Shown here: in pieces, positions 1-6,776 of the stretch
Position numbering within the stretch: position 1 is the stretch's first letter
Layout: each line of letters starts with the position of its first letter
Assembly: GCA_031398365.1 (NCBI GenBank)
Contig: JANNND010000482.1
Coordinates: 1-14,356 of the forward strand
Source of the DNA: JAFDVL01 sp031398365
GTDB lineage: Bacteria; Acidobacteriota; Blastocatellia; RBC074
Length of the DNA stretch: 14,356 nucleotides
Direction of reading: 5' to 3'
Program-made: the position numbers and the translations under genes
The notes under the pieces: model-generated
Database searches by the model: none
Told to the model about the DNA's origin: nothing
What the model saw: the letters and a program-made list of their open reading frames with translations, nothing else

Positions 1-315
1 AAGCGCACAGGCAAAAAGAGGGATTTTTTTACGACGAATGGCGATGTCTTCGCCGTCGGCAAATCCAAGATGACGCCCTTTCCACCGCTTTCCCCGAACG
101 GCTCGCGCAGTTTTCCGCGCAAGGATTTGAGCAAAGGCGTCGGCGAGTGGAATCATTACTACGTGCGCGCGATCAACGGCGAAATCCGCTTGTGGGTCAA
201 TGGCGAGGAAGTGTCGGGCGGTAACAATTGCGAACCGCGCGTTGGGTATTTGTGTTTGGAAGCGGAAGGCTCACCGGTAGAGTTTAAGAATATTCGGATT
301 CGAGAGTTGCCGTAA
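1..315 (+). CDS. DUF1080-type (3-keto-disaccharide hydrolase-like) protein, C-terminal part
   Basis: The reading frame is open from base 1 to the TAA at 313-315, so this is the last 104 codons of a gene that starts left of the window. The visible end reads G-E-W-N-H-Y-Y-V-R-A, then G-E-I-R-L-W-V-N-G-E-E-V-S-G-G, then a G-Y-L-C-L-E-A-E-G-S-P-V-E-F-K-N-I-R-I-R-E-L ending. This is the typical last strands of the DUF1080 concanavalin-like beta-sandwich, where 'W-N', 'V-N-G', 'G-x-I-x-L-Q/E' and 'F-R/K-N-I-x-I' recur. Family members are usually secreted and are linked to glycan breakdown; some cleave 3-keto-glycosides. The signal peptide and any extra domains lie outside the window, so the substrate cannot be inferred. 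It converges on the protease gene at 486. Confidence 0.8.
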   Translation, partial: KRTGKKRDFFTTNGDVFAVGKSKMTPFPPLSPNGSRSFPRKDLSKGVGEWNHYYVRAINGEIRLWVNGEEVSGGNNCEPRVGYLCLEAEGSPVEFKNIRIRELP

Positions 316-485
316 TCACTTTCCTTCGTCAAGAATCTCGATAGCATTGATACAAGCGTAACTTAGCGTTTTGAGGGTAGTAGTTCGTAATAGGATGGGG
401 CGGCAGAAGGCTAATTTATTCCCCAAAATTTATTGTGGCTGTCAAGTGGATGAAGAAAAGTTACTTACTGACTAAGGAAAAGGAA
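316..485. other. Convergent intergenic spacer
   Basis: This 170-bp gap separates the DUF1080 gene (+) from the protease gene (-). I find no convincing GC-rich hairpin with a T run on either strand. The only small structure is an 8-bp direct repeat, AATTTATT, at 413-420 and 427-434. No gene is supported here. Confidence 0.5.
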
Positions 486-2993
486 TCACGCCGGAACTGA
501 AACTCTGATGGCTTCATAAAGGTCAACGCCTACATCCGGCGTTTTGATCGTGACGATCAAGGAGTAGCGCGTTCGGCGGTCATATTTCTGTTTGGAACGC
601 AGGTTCTTCCACCAGCCGCTGACCGGGAAAACGGCTAGCTGTCCTTTGTTGGCTAACTGGGCGGCTGTCCCTTTCCAGATGTCTGAATGCAATGAGCCAC
701 GTGTGCGAAGTTGCGGGCCGATGCACCAGTTTCGGGTATCGCCAGAGTTTGAGGTGCTGACTGAAGTTTCATCGGGCATCGCCTTGTTGATGAATGCGTT
801 GATGCGCTTCAGGAATCGCGCTGCTGACTCTTCAGGCGTTTTTACTTCAAAGCGCAAACCATGTGATTGATAGCTGGCAGGATGCTTGGTGTTGCTTTCG
901 TTTCGTTGCGGTTTGGGTTCGATAAAATAGGAAAGCGTCACGCGCATCTCAACCAGCGTTTCCCCCAAGCGTTGCAACTCAGCGCGCGGCCACGGCAGTT
1001 CGTGCAGATTCATCTCATTGGTTTTCACTTCGCTACCTACCTGATGAAACGGTTGGATTCCGTCTTGCGCAATCAGCGTGAGTGAATTCTTGGCACTGTG
1101 CAAGGCTTTCGCTAAACGTGGCACACCATAGCCGTAAACGCGCAGCACATCTTGCTTTTGTTGCTGGTTGGCTGTCCACAGGTCAAAAGGCAACATAGCA
1201 GGTGTCCACTCCGCTGCGTGAACGAGCAAACCGCGCACCGTTTCAGGCCAAAAGTCTGGATACTCCGCCATAATCTGCGCACACATTCGCGCTGCCTGAG
1301 CAGTCGCGGCACTCGTGTCGCCTGTGAGCGCAAATAAGCGCGCTCGCCATTCGTGATACGTGGTAAGCAAACGCAGTGACTCGAATTCCCAGCATCCAGA
1401 TTCTTTAGGATGTTGCGCGAGATTACCGCCCTCAAACACTACGTCTGGCTTGAAAGGCCAATTGGGTGCCCAATTGCGTGAAGTCGTACTGCGTGGACAT
1501 AAACCGCCATTGGGCGCGAGTGGCCGCCAACCCGGCGGTGCCTTTGCATCAAGGTTGACCTTTTCTGTGTAGGCTCCCACTGTCAGCGCATTCCATGCTT
1601 GTCCGGGGTCGTGAATTTCATCGGTTAGATTCTTATCAGGGTAATCGCCTTGCGCCTGTTCATCAGCGTTTCCACTAGCAATGACGATCAGCCGTCGTTG
1701 CGGATCTTCTTCCTGCGCGCCTGACACGTATTGGTCGAGTGCTGCTGACCAAGAAGAGGGACGGCCACGGTCGCGGTCAGCTCTTGCACTGGTCATCAGC
1801 GCATAAGTACGTTGTCGTTCTGGAGCGAATACCTCAGCGCGTGCCATACATTCAGTAGTGATAGCGCCATAAAGTCGCGGATCATTTTTTCCAGTCGGCG
1901 GCACCAGTTTGACCGACTCAAGGCGATGTTGGAGTGGCACAGGCTCAGCCGAAAGCAATAATTCAGTCAGATCGCCAAACAAGCTCAACCCTGCCATTTC
2001 AGTTCCGTGACCGTGGTGATCGCTAACACCCCAGCCTTGGTTATATGCATCCATATCCTCTGCGCGTAGACTGTGTTGCAGCAGCGGATGGTCTCGGTTA
2101 ACACCTGTGTCCAGCAAACAAACTGCCGGGGCATTTGCTGGCGGCGGAACGATGCGTTGATTAGCGTCTTCCACCCACTCGCGCTCGCCGCTGTAATCAA
2201 GGTTGATAAAAAACTCTGCTGTTTCCTTCGCTCGTCGAACCTCGGCGAGTGCGTTGAGCACATACACCGATTGTGTCAGTTGTGCAGCGGTCGCTCTTAT
2301 CAAAAGCACTGTCGTATCAGGAAACGTTAACTCATCCTTACTGACTGCGAGCCGCGCGTGCGCGGCTTGTTCGCGCACGATTTGCACCACCTGTGAACCA
2401 TCTTCGGAATTGCCGTCTGTGCGCAGCCAGATTTCCCACCACAGCGATTCGTCAGGAGAGGGAAAAGCGTCCGCGTCCGTCCATAATGACCTCAGTGTAG
2501 CCAAGCGGATGTTGGAAATGCTTTCAATCAGTTTTTGATTTTTTGGCTTCTGATATTTTTTCGTTTCTTTGGCAGGATCAAGATAATCATCGACCTTTTT
2601 GATGAAGTGGCTGATCATTCCTTCTGGCACAAAGACCGTAGCGCGAGTCAGTTTTACAGTATTTTCGTCACCAGCAATTTCATTGACCGCAACCAGTTTG
2701 ATACCAGCATGCGTATCTTTCAGGCTTTCGACTTTGAGGTCGTGACCGGGTTCACCTTCAAACTCGATATAAAAGCCTTTCTCGACAACTGGCATGGCCT
2801 GTGTCGCTTGTTGGGATTGGCCTTTCCGCATCACCTCATCAAGTTGGCCTCGCAGCATTTCGCCATGTTGTTGAGGGTTGCGCGGCAGGAACGAAAATTT
2901 ACCGCCTCCACCGCCCGGCCTCGTGTACTTTTGGGCGAGCGCTTGATTGGTAAAAATGAAGTGACGAAGTGGCTGAGAGGATTGCTGTGCCAT
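486..2993 (-). CDS. Subtilisin-like (S8) serine protease, IetS-like partner of an AAA ATPase
   Basis: This 835-residue protein has no signal peptide or membrane segment and should be cytoplasmic. The S8 triad is visible: Asp295 in V-C-L-L-D-T-G-V, His329 in H-G-H-G-T-E-M-A-G, and Ser561 in T-G-D-T-S-A-A-T-A. The likely oxyanion Asn442 is in I-A-S-G-N. About 280 residues precede the catalytic domain and roughly 200 follow the Ser region; I recognise no standard domain in either, and both presumably serve regulation or substrate recognition. The start ATG at 2993 overlaps the ATPase stop by one base (TAATG). No Shine-Dalgarno lies before it, so translation probably depends on coupling. A standalone large S8 protease directly behind a small AAA ATPase matches the IetA/IetS cassette. 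In published work on that cassette the protease is the toxic part and the ATPase restrains it, and the pair was later reported as anti-phage. The assignment rests on architecture, not a database search. Confidence 0.85.
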   Translation of the reverse strand: MAQQSSQPLRHFIFTNQALAQKYTRPGGGGGKFSFLPRNPQQHGEMLRGQLDEVMRKGQSQQATQAMPVVEKGFYIEFEGEPGHDLKVESLKDTHAGIKLVAVNEIAGDENTVKLTRATVFVPEGMISHFIKKVDDYLDPAKETKKYQKPKNQKLIESISNIRLATLRSLWTDADAFPSPDESLWWEIWLRTDGNSEDGSQVVQIVREQAAHARLAVSKDELTFPDTTVLLIRATAAQLTQSVYVLNALAEVRRAKETAEFFINLDYSGEREWVEDANQRIVPPPANAPAVCLLDTGVNRDHPLLQHSLRAEDMDAYNQGWGVSDHHGHGTEMAGLSLFGDLTELLLSAEPVPLQHRLESVKLVPPTGKNDPRLYGAITTECMARAEVFAPERQRTYALMTSARADRDRGRPSSWSAALDQYVSGAQEEDPQRRLIVIASGNADEQAQGDYPDKNLTDEIHDPGQAWNALTVGAYTEKVNLDAKAPPGWRPLAPNGGLCPRSTTSRNWAPNWPFKPDVVFEGGNLAQHPKESGCWEFESLRLLTTYHEWRARLFALTGDTSAATAQAARMCAQIMAEYPDFWPETVRGLLVHAAEWTPAMLPFDLWTANQQQKQDVLRVYGYGVPRLAKALHSAKNSLTLIAQDGIQPFHQVGSEVKTNEMNLHELPWPRAELQRLGETLVEMRVTLSYFIEPKPQRNESNTKHPASYQSHGLRFEVKTPEESAARFLKRINAFINKAMPDETSVSTSNSGDTRNWCIGPQLRTRGSLHSDIWKGTAAQLANKGQLAVFPVSGWWKNLRSKQKYDRRTRYSLIVTIKTPDVGVDLYEAIRVSVPA

Positions 2994-4003
2994 TATTCAA
3001 TCAGGTTTGGAGGCTTGACGACAAACCGTTGATGAAAGCGCACACGCTCCGTCAACGGAGTCAGTACATCAGCAGTTTTGATGCACTTTCGCTCTTGCAG
3101 AAAAGCTTCTTTCATTGCGTCATCACAAGCCTGGGTAATTTCAGCAAAGCTCAAGCCGCTGGCAGCTTTGGCCAATTGCTCAAAATCCACTTTGACACAA
3201 TCGTCTGAAGCCAGTCGTTGCTTGAGCTTGGCAATGATGAGTTCCGGCTTGGGCAAGGAAAATTCGACCAGTTCATCAAAGCGGCGAAAGAGCGCGTAAT
3301 CCAAACTTTGTGGATAATTAGTGGCGGCAATAATTAAGCTGTTGGAGTTATCCTGCTCAATGAACATCAGGAAGCTGTTCAGTACGCGTTTGATTTCGCC
3401 TACGTCATTAGCAAACCCGCGATGTGTGCCGATGGAATCGAACTCATCAAACAAATAGACTGCTCTCGTTTGCGCCAACGCGTCAAAAATCAAACGCAGC
3501 TTGGCGATGCTTTCGCCGAGATAGCGTGTAATCAATCCGTCGAGTCGAACCGTAAATAGCGGCAGATTCAGCGCGCTAGCTAACACTGCCGCTGACATTG
3601 TTTTCCCCGTACCTGGCGGCCCTGTGAATAGAAGCTTGCGGCGCGCGGACAATCCATGCGAGCGCAGTCGGTCAAAATGCTGTTGTTCATTTAGGATACG
3701 CTTTAGGGAGTTGGCAAGGCGTTCATCCAACGTCATATCCGTTAGCCGAACTTTCGGATATGAAACGGTGAGTAAATCGGCGAGTTCGCCCCGTGGCCTC
3801 GAAATCGGAGTAGGCGCATTGACATGCTTTATTGAAGGCGTACGGCGTGCCTTATCAATCAACGAGCGCAGTTCCTGCGCGAATTTGCCTTGACCTTTGC
3901 GTGCAGCAGCAGCAGCCATTTGCATGGCGACGGAATAGAATTGTTCCTCATCACCATCAAGATGACTGTGAACAAGTGCCTTTATTTGCTCCGCAGAAGC
4001 CAT
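2993..4003 (-). CDS. AAA+ ATPase, IetA-like partner of the S8 protease
   Basis: A 336-residue AAA+ ATPase. Walker A G-P-P-G-T-G-K-T is at 128-135 and Walker B V-Y-L-F-D-E-F-D-S at about 182-190, with Asp186/Glu187. Sensor 1 I-I-A-A-T-N is at 224-229, and the F-R-R-F-D-E arginine finger segment at 239-244. The N-terminus (Q-I-K-A-L, G-D-E-E-Q-F-Y-S-V-A, K-F-A-Q-E-L-R-S-L-I-D) is an alpha-helical segment of the kind seen in the ATPases paired with subtilases. It probably binds the partner or substrate. The ATG at 4003 is chosen because an in-frame TAG lies 15 bases upstream and the N-terminal segment looks family-like from residue 5. No Shine-Dalgarno precedes it, but a short ORF with a strong one ends 8 bases upstream. 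Inferred role: an ATP-dependent regulator or antitoxin controlling the protease encoded next. Confidence 0.88.
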   Translation of the reverse strand: MASAEQIKALVHSHLDGDEEQFYSVAMQMAAAAARKGQGKFAQELRSLIDKARRTPSIKHVNAPTPISRPRGELADLLTVSYPKVRLTDMTLDERLANSLKRILNEQQHFDRLRSHGLSARRKLLFTGPPGTGKTMSAAVLASALNLPLFTVRLDGLITRYLGESIAKLRLIFDALAQTRAVYLFDEFDSIGTHRGFANDVGEIKRVLNSFLMFIEQDNSNSLIIAATNYPQSLDYALFRRFDELVEFSLPKPELIIAKLKQRLASDDCVKVDFEQLAKAASGLSFAEITQACDDAMKEAFLQERKCIKTADVLTPLTERVRFHQRFVVKPPNLIE

Positions 4004-4011
4004 AGAACAAT

Positions 4012-4077
4012 TTAGCTAATAGTTATCATCGGATTACTTACTAAGTTGAAGAACCTAACACGGCAAATAAATACCAT
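4012..4077 (-). CDS. Possible 21-codon leader ORF upstream of the ATPase gene
   Basis: ATG at 4075-4077, read on the minus strand, is preceded at a 7-base spacing by AAAGGAGG (4085-4092), the strongest ribosome binding site in the window. The frame gives 21 residues, beginning M-V-F-I-C-R-V-R-F-F and ending M-I-T-I-S, then TAA at 4012-4014. Only 8 bases separate that stop from the ATPase ATG, which has no Shine-Dalgarno of its own. This suggests termination-reinitiation from leader to ATPase to protease. No run of one regulatory codon is visible, so classic amino-acid attenuation is not supported. Caveat: the ORF is also the 3' tail of the decayed DUF1566 reading frame, so it may be fortuitous. 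Confidence 0.4.
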   Translation of the reverse strand: MVFICRVRFFNLVSNPMITIS

Positions 4078-4084
4078 AAACCAA

Positions 4085-4092
4085 CCTCCTTT
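4085..4092 (-). promoter_or_regulatory. Strong Shine-Dalgarno for the leader ORF
   Basis: On the minus strand the sequence is AAAGGAGG, then 7 bases, then ATG at 4077. The match and spacing are near ideal. It is the only good ribosome binding site upstream of the ATPase-protease pair, so it may set translation of the whole cassette. Confidence 0.5.
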
Positions 4093-4131
4093 ACCATCGC
4101 TCTTCGCGGTCCCTCGAGTGTTAACAATTAA

Positions 4132-4450
4132 CTGCCGCACCGCACGCACCGCACGCGCAACCTGTCGAGTCTTTGCGTTTTGACGCGATGTGCCAACTGT
4201 GAAATCCACTGTCCAAGCGTTCGCGGTTTGATTCGTCTGGAGCGTCGCAAATCAAAATAAATTCGACGCATGTGTAGGAAAGTACGGAACACTCAGAGAG
4301 GACCGCACGCGCCCTTCATCATTTAGCGAAATAAGTTCTTGTCTCTTCGGCAACCGCCAATCGTCAAAGCCGCCGAGCGAGAGCGATTCGGCGTAGGCAA
4401 TTTGCTTCTTCCCACGTCATCAATGTGTCAGCGTCCGCCTGCTGCAAAAT
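4132..4450 (-). pseudogene. Decayed DUF1566 (Lcl_C) domain gene, N-terminus missing
   Basis: No intact ORF is present, but two minus-strand frames joined together read as a DUF1566 domain. The first (4450-4403) gives Q-Q-A-D-A-D-T-L-M-T-W-E-E-A. An extra A in the run at 4401-4403 then shifts the frame, and the second frame (from 4400) gives I-A-Y-A-E-S-L-S-L-G-G-F-D-D-W-R-L-P followed by Q-E-L-I-S-L-N-D. These are the family's W-x-x-A, L-x-L-G-G-x-x-D-W-R-L-P and E-L-x-S-L-x-D motifs. An in-frame TGA at 4252-4254 sits where the family usually has the Trp of W-S-S-T. Beyond it come A-N-A-W-T-V-D-F and V-A-R-A-V-R-A-V-R, matching the A-W-x-V-x-F and V-R-A-V-R ending. The remnant begins right after the ndh stop codon, so the 5' part was lost. 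The open frame runs on to 4012, but homology seems to end near 4132. Confidence 0.75.
4137..4154. repeat. Two perfect tandem 9-mers (GCACCGCAC)
   Basis: GCACCGCAC occurs at 4137-4145 and again at 4146-4154. On the minus strand the repeat lies in the decayed DUF1566 frame and encodes R-A-V-R-A-V-R. It is best explained as a small in-frame duplication at the end of that domain. Confidence 0.7.
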
Positions 4451-4456
4451 GGAAGG

Positions 4457-5794
4457 TTATTTCACCGAGTAATCGCTCGCTTTATTGGCTTCGGGTTCAT
4501 CCTCCAATCCCATTTGTGCCCGCATCACTTGTCGCGGCAACAAACTCAACCGTCGTCCCGTAATCAAGCGCGAGCCGCGTTGGTAGGTGAAATACGACCA
4601 CGCCCAATTGAAAAGCGCTGCCACACGATTGCGAAAGCCGATCAGGAAAATCAAATGCACGAACAACCAGGCGAGCCAAGCCAGCAAGCCGGACAAATGA
4701 ATCTTCCCCATTTCCGCAATCGCGGCGTGGCGACCAATCGTGGCCATGCTGCCTTTGTCCACATATTTGAACGGTTCGTAAGGCTCGTTTTTTAAGGCGT
4801 GCAAAATATTGTTGGCAGCCGTGCGCCCCATCTGCATGGCGACGGGCGAAACGCCGGGCAGCGGCTTACCGTCCTGATGGGTGAAGCTGGTCATATCGCC
4901 GATGGCAAAGACATTCTTGTGATTCGGCACGGTCAAATCCGGCTCCAAAATGATGCGACCGGCGCGGTCATGCGGCCCGTCAAGCTTGGCCGCAAATGCC
5001 GTCGCCTGCACGCCTGCGCCCCAAATGACGGTCGCTGCCTGAATCACCTGTTCACCCAAATGCGCGCCGCGTTCATCAATGTTCGTGACTTTGGTATTCA
5101 CGCGCACATTGACGCCCAATTGATTCAGTTGTTCCGTTGCGCTGTCGCTCAAATCAGGCGCGAAGCTGGGCAGGATGCGGGGGCCACCTTCCAGCAGGAT
5201 CACGCGCGCTTCTTTGGGATTGATGTGACGGAAATCGCGTTCCAACACGAAGTGGGACAGTTCTGCAATCGAGCCTGCTAACTCCACCCCGGTCGGGCCA
5301 CCACCCACCACAACAAATGTCAGCAGTTGTTGGCGTCGCTCCGCATCGGTCTCTTTCTCTGCCGCCTCAAAGGCGAGCAGGACACGACGGCGGATTTCGA
5401 CCGCGTCATCTAAATCTTTCAAGCCCGGCGCGTATTGTTCCCAATGCTCATTGCCGAAATAGCTGGTTCGCCCGCCCGTGGCCAGAATCAGATAATCATA
5501 GGTCAACTGACCATCGGCGAGTTGCACCGTTTGGTTGGCAAAATCTACGCCAACGGCTTCTGCCAAAAATACCGTGAGATTTTTTTGTGCGTGTAGCACG
5601 GAGCGAATCGGCGCGGCGATATCTGCCGGAGAAAGTCCTGCCATCGCAACCTGATATAGCAGCGGTTGAAAAAGGTGATGATTGGTGCGGTCTAATAGCG
5701 TGATGCGTACGGGCGCGCGTTTCAGGGCGCGCGCGGCAGCCAAACCGCCGAAGCCGCCGCCGATAATAACAATATGTGGAAGATTGTTCGTCAT
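4457..5794 (-). CDS. ndh: Type II NADH:quinone dehydrogenase (NDH-2)
   Basis: A 445-residue two-dinucleotide-binding flavoprotein. The FAD site I-I-G-G-G-F-G-G is at 10-17, followed by the family signature N-H-H-L-F-Q-P-L-L-Y-Q-V-A at 38-50. The NADH site V-V-G-G-G-P-T-G-V-E-L-A-G is at 162-174. The FAD-contacting V-F-A-I-G-D is at 295-300, and the quinone-side segment P-V-A-M-Q-M-G-R is at 317-324. The C-terminal part (about 368-387) is a hydrophobic, Trp/Leu-rich stretch that should attach the enzyme to the inner face of the cytoplasmic membrane. It oxidises NADH and reduces quinone without pumping protons. The start ATG at 5794 has GAGG at a good distance (GAGGTTATCAAATG). It lies 65 bp downstream of tatD on the same strand and may be co-transcribed with it. 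It shares the quinone pool with the nearby mqnA product. Confidence 0.92.
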   Translation of the reverse strand: MTNNLPHIVIIGGGFGGLAAARALKRAPVRITLLDRTNHHLFQPLLYQVAMAGLSPADIAAPIRSVLHAQKNLTVFLAEAVGVDFANQTVQLADGQLTYDYLILATGGRTSYFGNEHWEQYAPGLKDLDDAVEIRRRVLLAFEAAEKETDAERRQQLLTFVVVGGGPTGVELAGSIAELSHFVLERDFRHINPKEARVILLEGGPRILPSFAPDLSDSATEQLNQLGVNVRVNTKVTNIDERGAHLGEQVIQAATVIWGAGVQATAFAAKLDGPHDRAGRIILEPDLTVPNHKNVFAIGDMTSFTHQDGKPLPGVSPVAMQMGRTAANNILHALKNEPYEPFKYVDKGSMATIGRHAAIAEMGKIHLSGLLAWLAWLFVHLIFLIGFRNRVAALFNWAWSYFTYQRGSRLITGRRLSLLPRQVMRAQMGLEDEPEANKASDYSVK

Positions 5795-5859
5795 TTGATA
5801 ACCTCAACAAAAATTATAGCTGGCAAACGTCACGGCGTCTTTTCACCTGGTTTGCGTTT

Positions 5860-6648
5860 TTAATCCAGCCGAAAGAGCCGCTTAAAATTCGCGCTCGTCA
5901 CGCCTGCCATCTCCTCCAGGCTGACCTTCCGCAAGTTTGCCAGACAGGTTGCCGTCTCCTTCACAAAAGCTGGTTCATTGCGTTTGCCGCGATAGGGAAC
6001 GGGCGCGAGATACGGGCAATCCGTTTCGACGAGCAATTGATGGAACGGAACTGTGGCCGCGACGGTGCGCAATTCATCGGCATTCTTGAAGGTGACGACG
6101 CCGGAAAATGAAATGTGAAATCCCATTGCGATGGCCGCGTCAGCCAGTTTTTGCGTCCCGGTGAAGCAGTGAATGATGCCGCCGATGGCGCTGCCTCCGG
6201 GATTCGCCCAGGATTCGCGCAAAATCTGAATCGTGTCGTCTTCAGCGTCGCGCGTGTGGATGATGACGGGCAACTTTGCCTGCAACGCCAGTTCCAATTG
6301 CCGCTGGAAGACGCGTTGTTGCGCGTCGCGCGGGCTGTGGTCGTAGTAATAGTCCAAGCCGATCTCGCCCCAGCCAATGACTTTGGGATGCGCGGCGAGT
6401 TGCAGGAATTCCTGCTCCAACGCGTCGTCATAAAGGCTGGCTTCGTGGGGATGTAACCCAACGGCGGCGTAGATGAAATCGTGTTGCTCGGCGAGCGCGA
6501 TGCCCGTTTTTAAAGAGCCTTGCGCCACATCGCTGCCGGCGATTTCCAGAAATAACTCAATGCCGGCGGCGCGGGCGCGGGCGATGACTTCGTCGCGGTC
6601 AGCGTCAAAGGCCGACGTGTCTAAATGGGCGTGTGAATCTATCAACAT
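5860..6648 (-). CDS. tatD: TatD-family metal-dependent hydrolase (DNase-like)
   Basis: A full-length 262-residue TIM-barrel amidohydrolase. The metal-binding set is intact: H-A-H at 6-8 in I-D-S-H-A-H-L-D, Glu95 in G-E-I-G-L-D-Y-Y, His131 in V-I-I-H-T-R-D, His160 in I-I-H-C-F-T-G, and Asp210 in V-E-T-D-C-P-Y-L. The P-Y-R-G-K-R-N-E-P motif near 218-226 is also typical. Characterised members are Mg-dependent 3'-5' deoxyribonucleases acting in the cytoplasm on DNA during repair or breakdown. The exact TatD/YcfH-type subclass cannot be settled from sequence alone. The start at 6648 has only a weak GAGA four bases upstream, but the protein begins exactly where the family does. It is divergent from mqnA across 127 bp and lies upstream of ndh. 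Confidence 0.9.
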   Translation of the reverse strand: MLIDSHAHLDTSAFDADRDEVIARARAAGIELFLEIAGSDVAQGSLKTGIALAEQHDFIYAAVGLHPHEASLYDDALEQEFLQLAAHPKVIGWGEIGLDYYYDHSPRDAQQRVFQRQLELALQAKLPVIIHTRDAEDDTIQILRESWANPGGSAIGGIIHCFTGTQKLADAAIAMGFHISFSGVVTFKNADELRTVAATVPFHQLLVETDCPYLAPVPYRGKRNEPAFVKETATCLANLRKVSLEEMAGVTSANFKRLFRLD

Positions 6649-6705
6649 AATCTCGACAATTTGCGGAACATTTCAATTTATTGTCCATCCCTGACTCTAC
6701 ACGAA

Positions 6706-6721
6706 TCTTCACGAATGAAGA
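6706..6721. repeat. Small hairpin and 10-bp-period direct repeat between tatD and mqnA
   Basis: TCTTCA (6706-6711), loop CGAA, and TGAAGA (6716-6721) form a 6-bp stem. It is interwoven with a direct repeat CACGAAT at 6700-6706 and 6710-6716, spaced one helical turn apart. Its position in the divergent promoter region would suit an operator, but it is short enough to be chance. Confidence 0.3.
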
Positions 6722-6747
6722 ACTGCAAAGGTTACTTCGAGGTTCCA

Positions 6748-6776
6748 TTGACAGAAATTCAATTCCTGCTTAATAG
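6748..6776 (+). promoter_or_regulatory. Candidate promoter for mqnA
   Basis: A perfect TTGACA at 6748-6753 is followed by a 17-bp spacer and TAATAG at 6771-6776. The -10 matches the consensus only partly. Transcription would start near 6783, almost on top of the ATG at 6785. The mRNA would then have essentially no leader, or translation would start at the ATG at 6800. Confidence 0.4.

Noticed and set aside
4120..4154. GTTAA-TTG-TTAAC (4120-4132) plus tandem 9-mers as an operator array for the cassette
   Set aside because: The 9-mers are explained as a coding duplication (R-A-V-R) in the pseudogene, and the 5-bp inverted arms are short enough to be chance.
4012..4209. A 65-codon ORF starting at 4209 as a separate small gene
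   Set aside because: Its first half (V-D-F, V-A-R-A-V-R-A-V-R) is the end of the decayed DUF1566 domain, and no ribosome binding site precedes 4209. Only the inner start at 4077 has one.
4252..4254. In-frame TGA in the DUF1566 remnant read as selenocysteine, given selB in the same window
   Set aside because: The position matches a Trp conserved in the family (TGG to TGA), a frameshift lies upstream, the 5' part is missing and no SECIS-like hairpin is obvious directly after it. Pseudogene decay explains it better.
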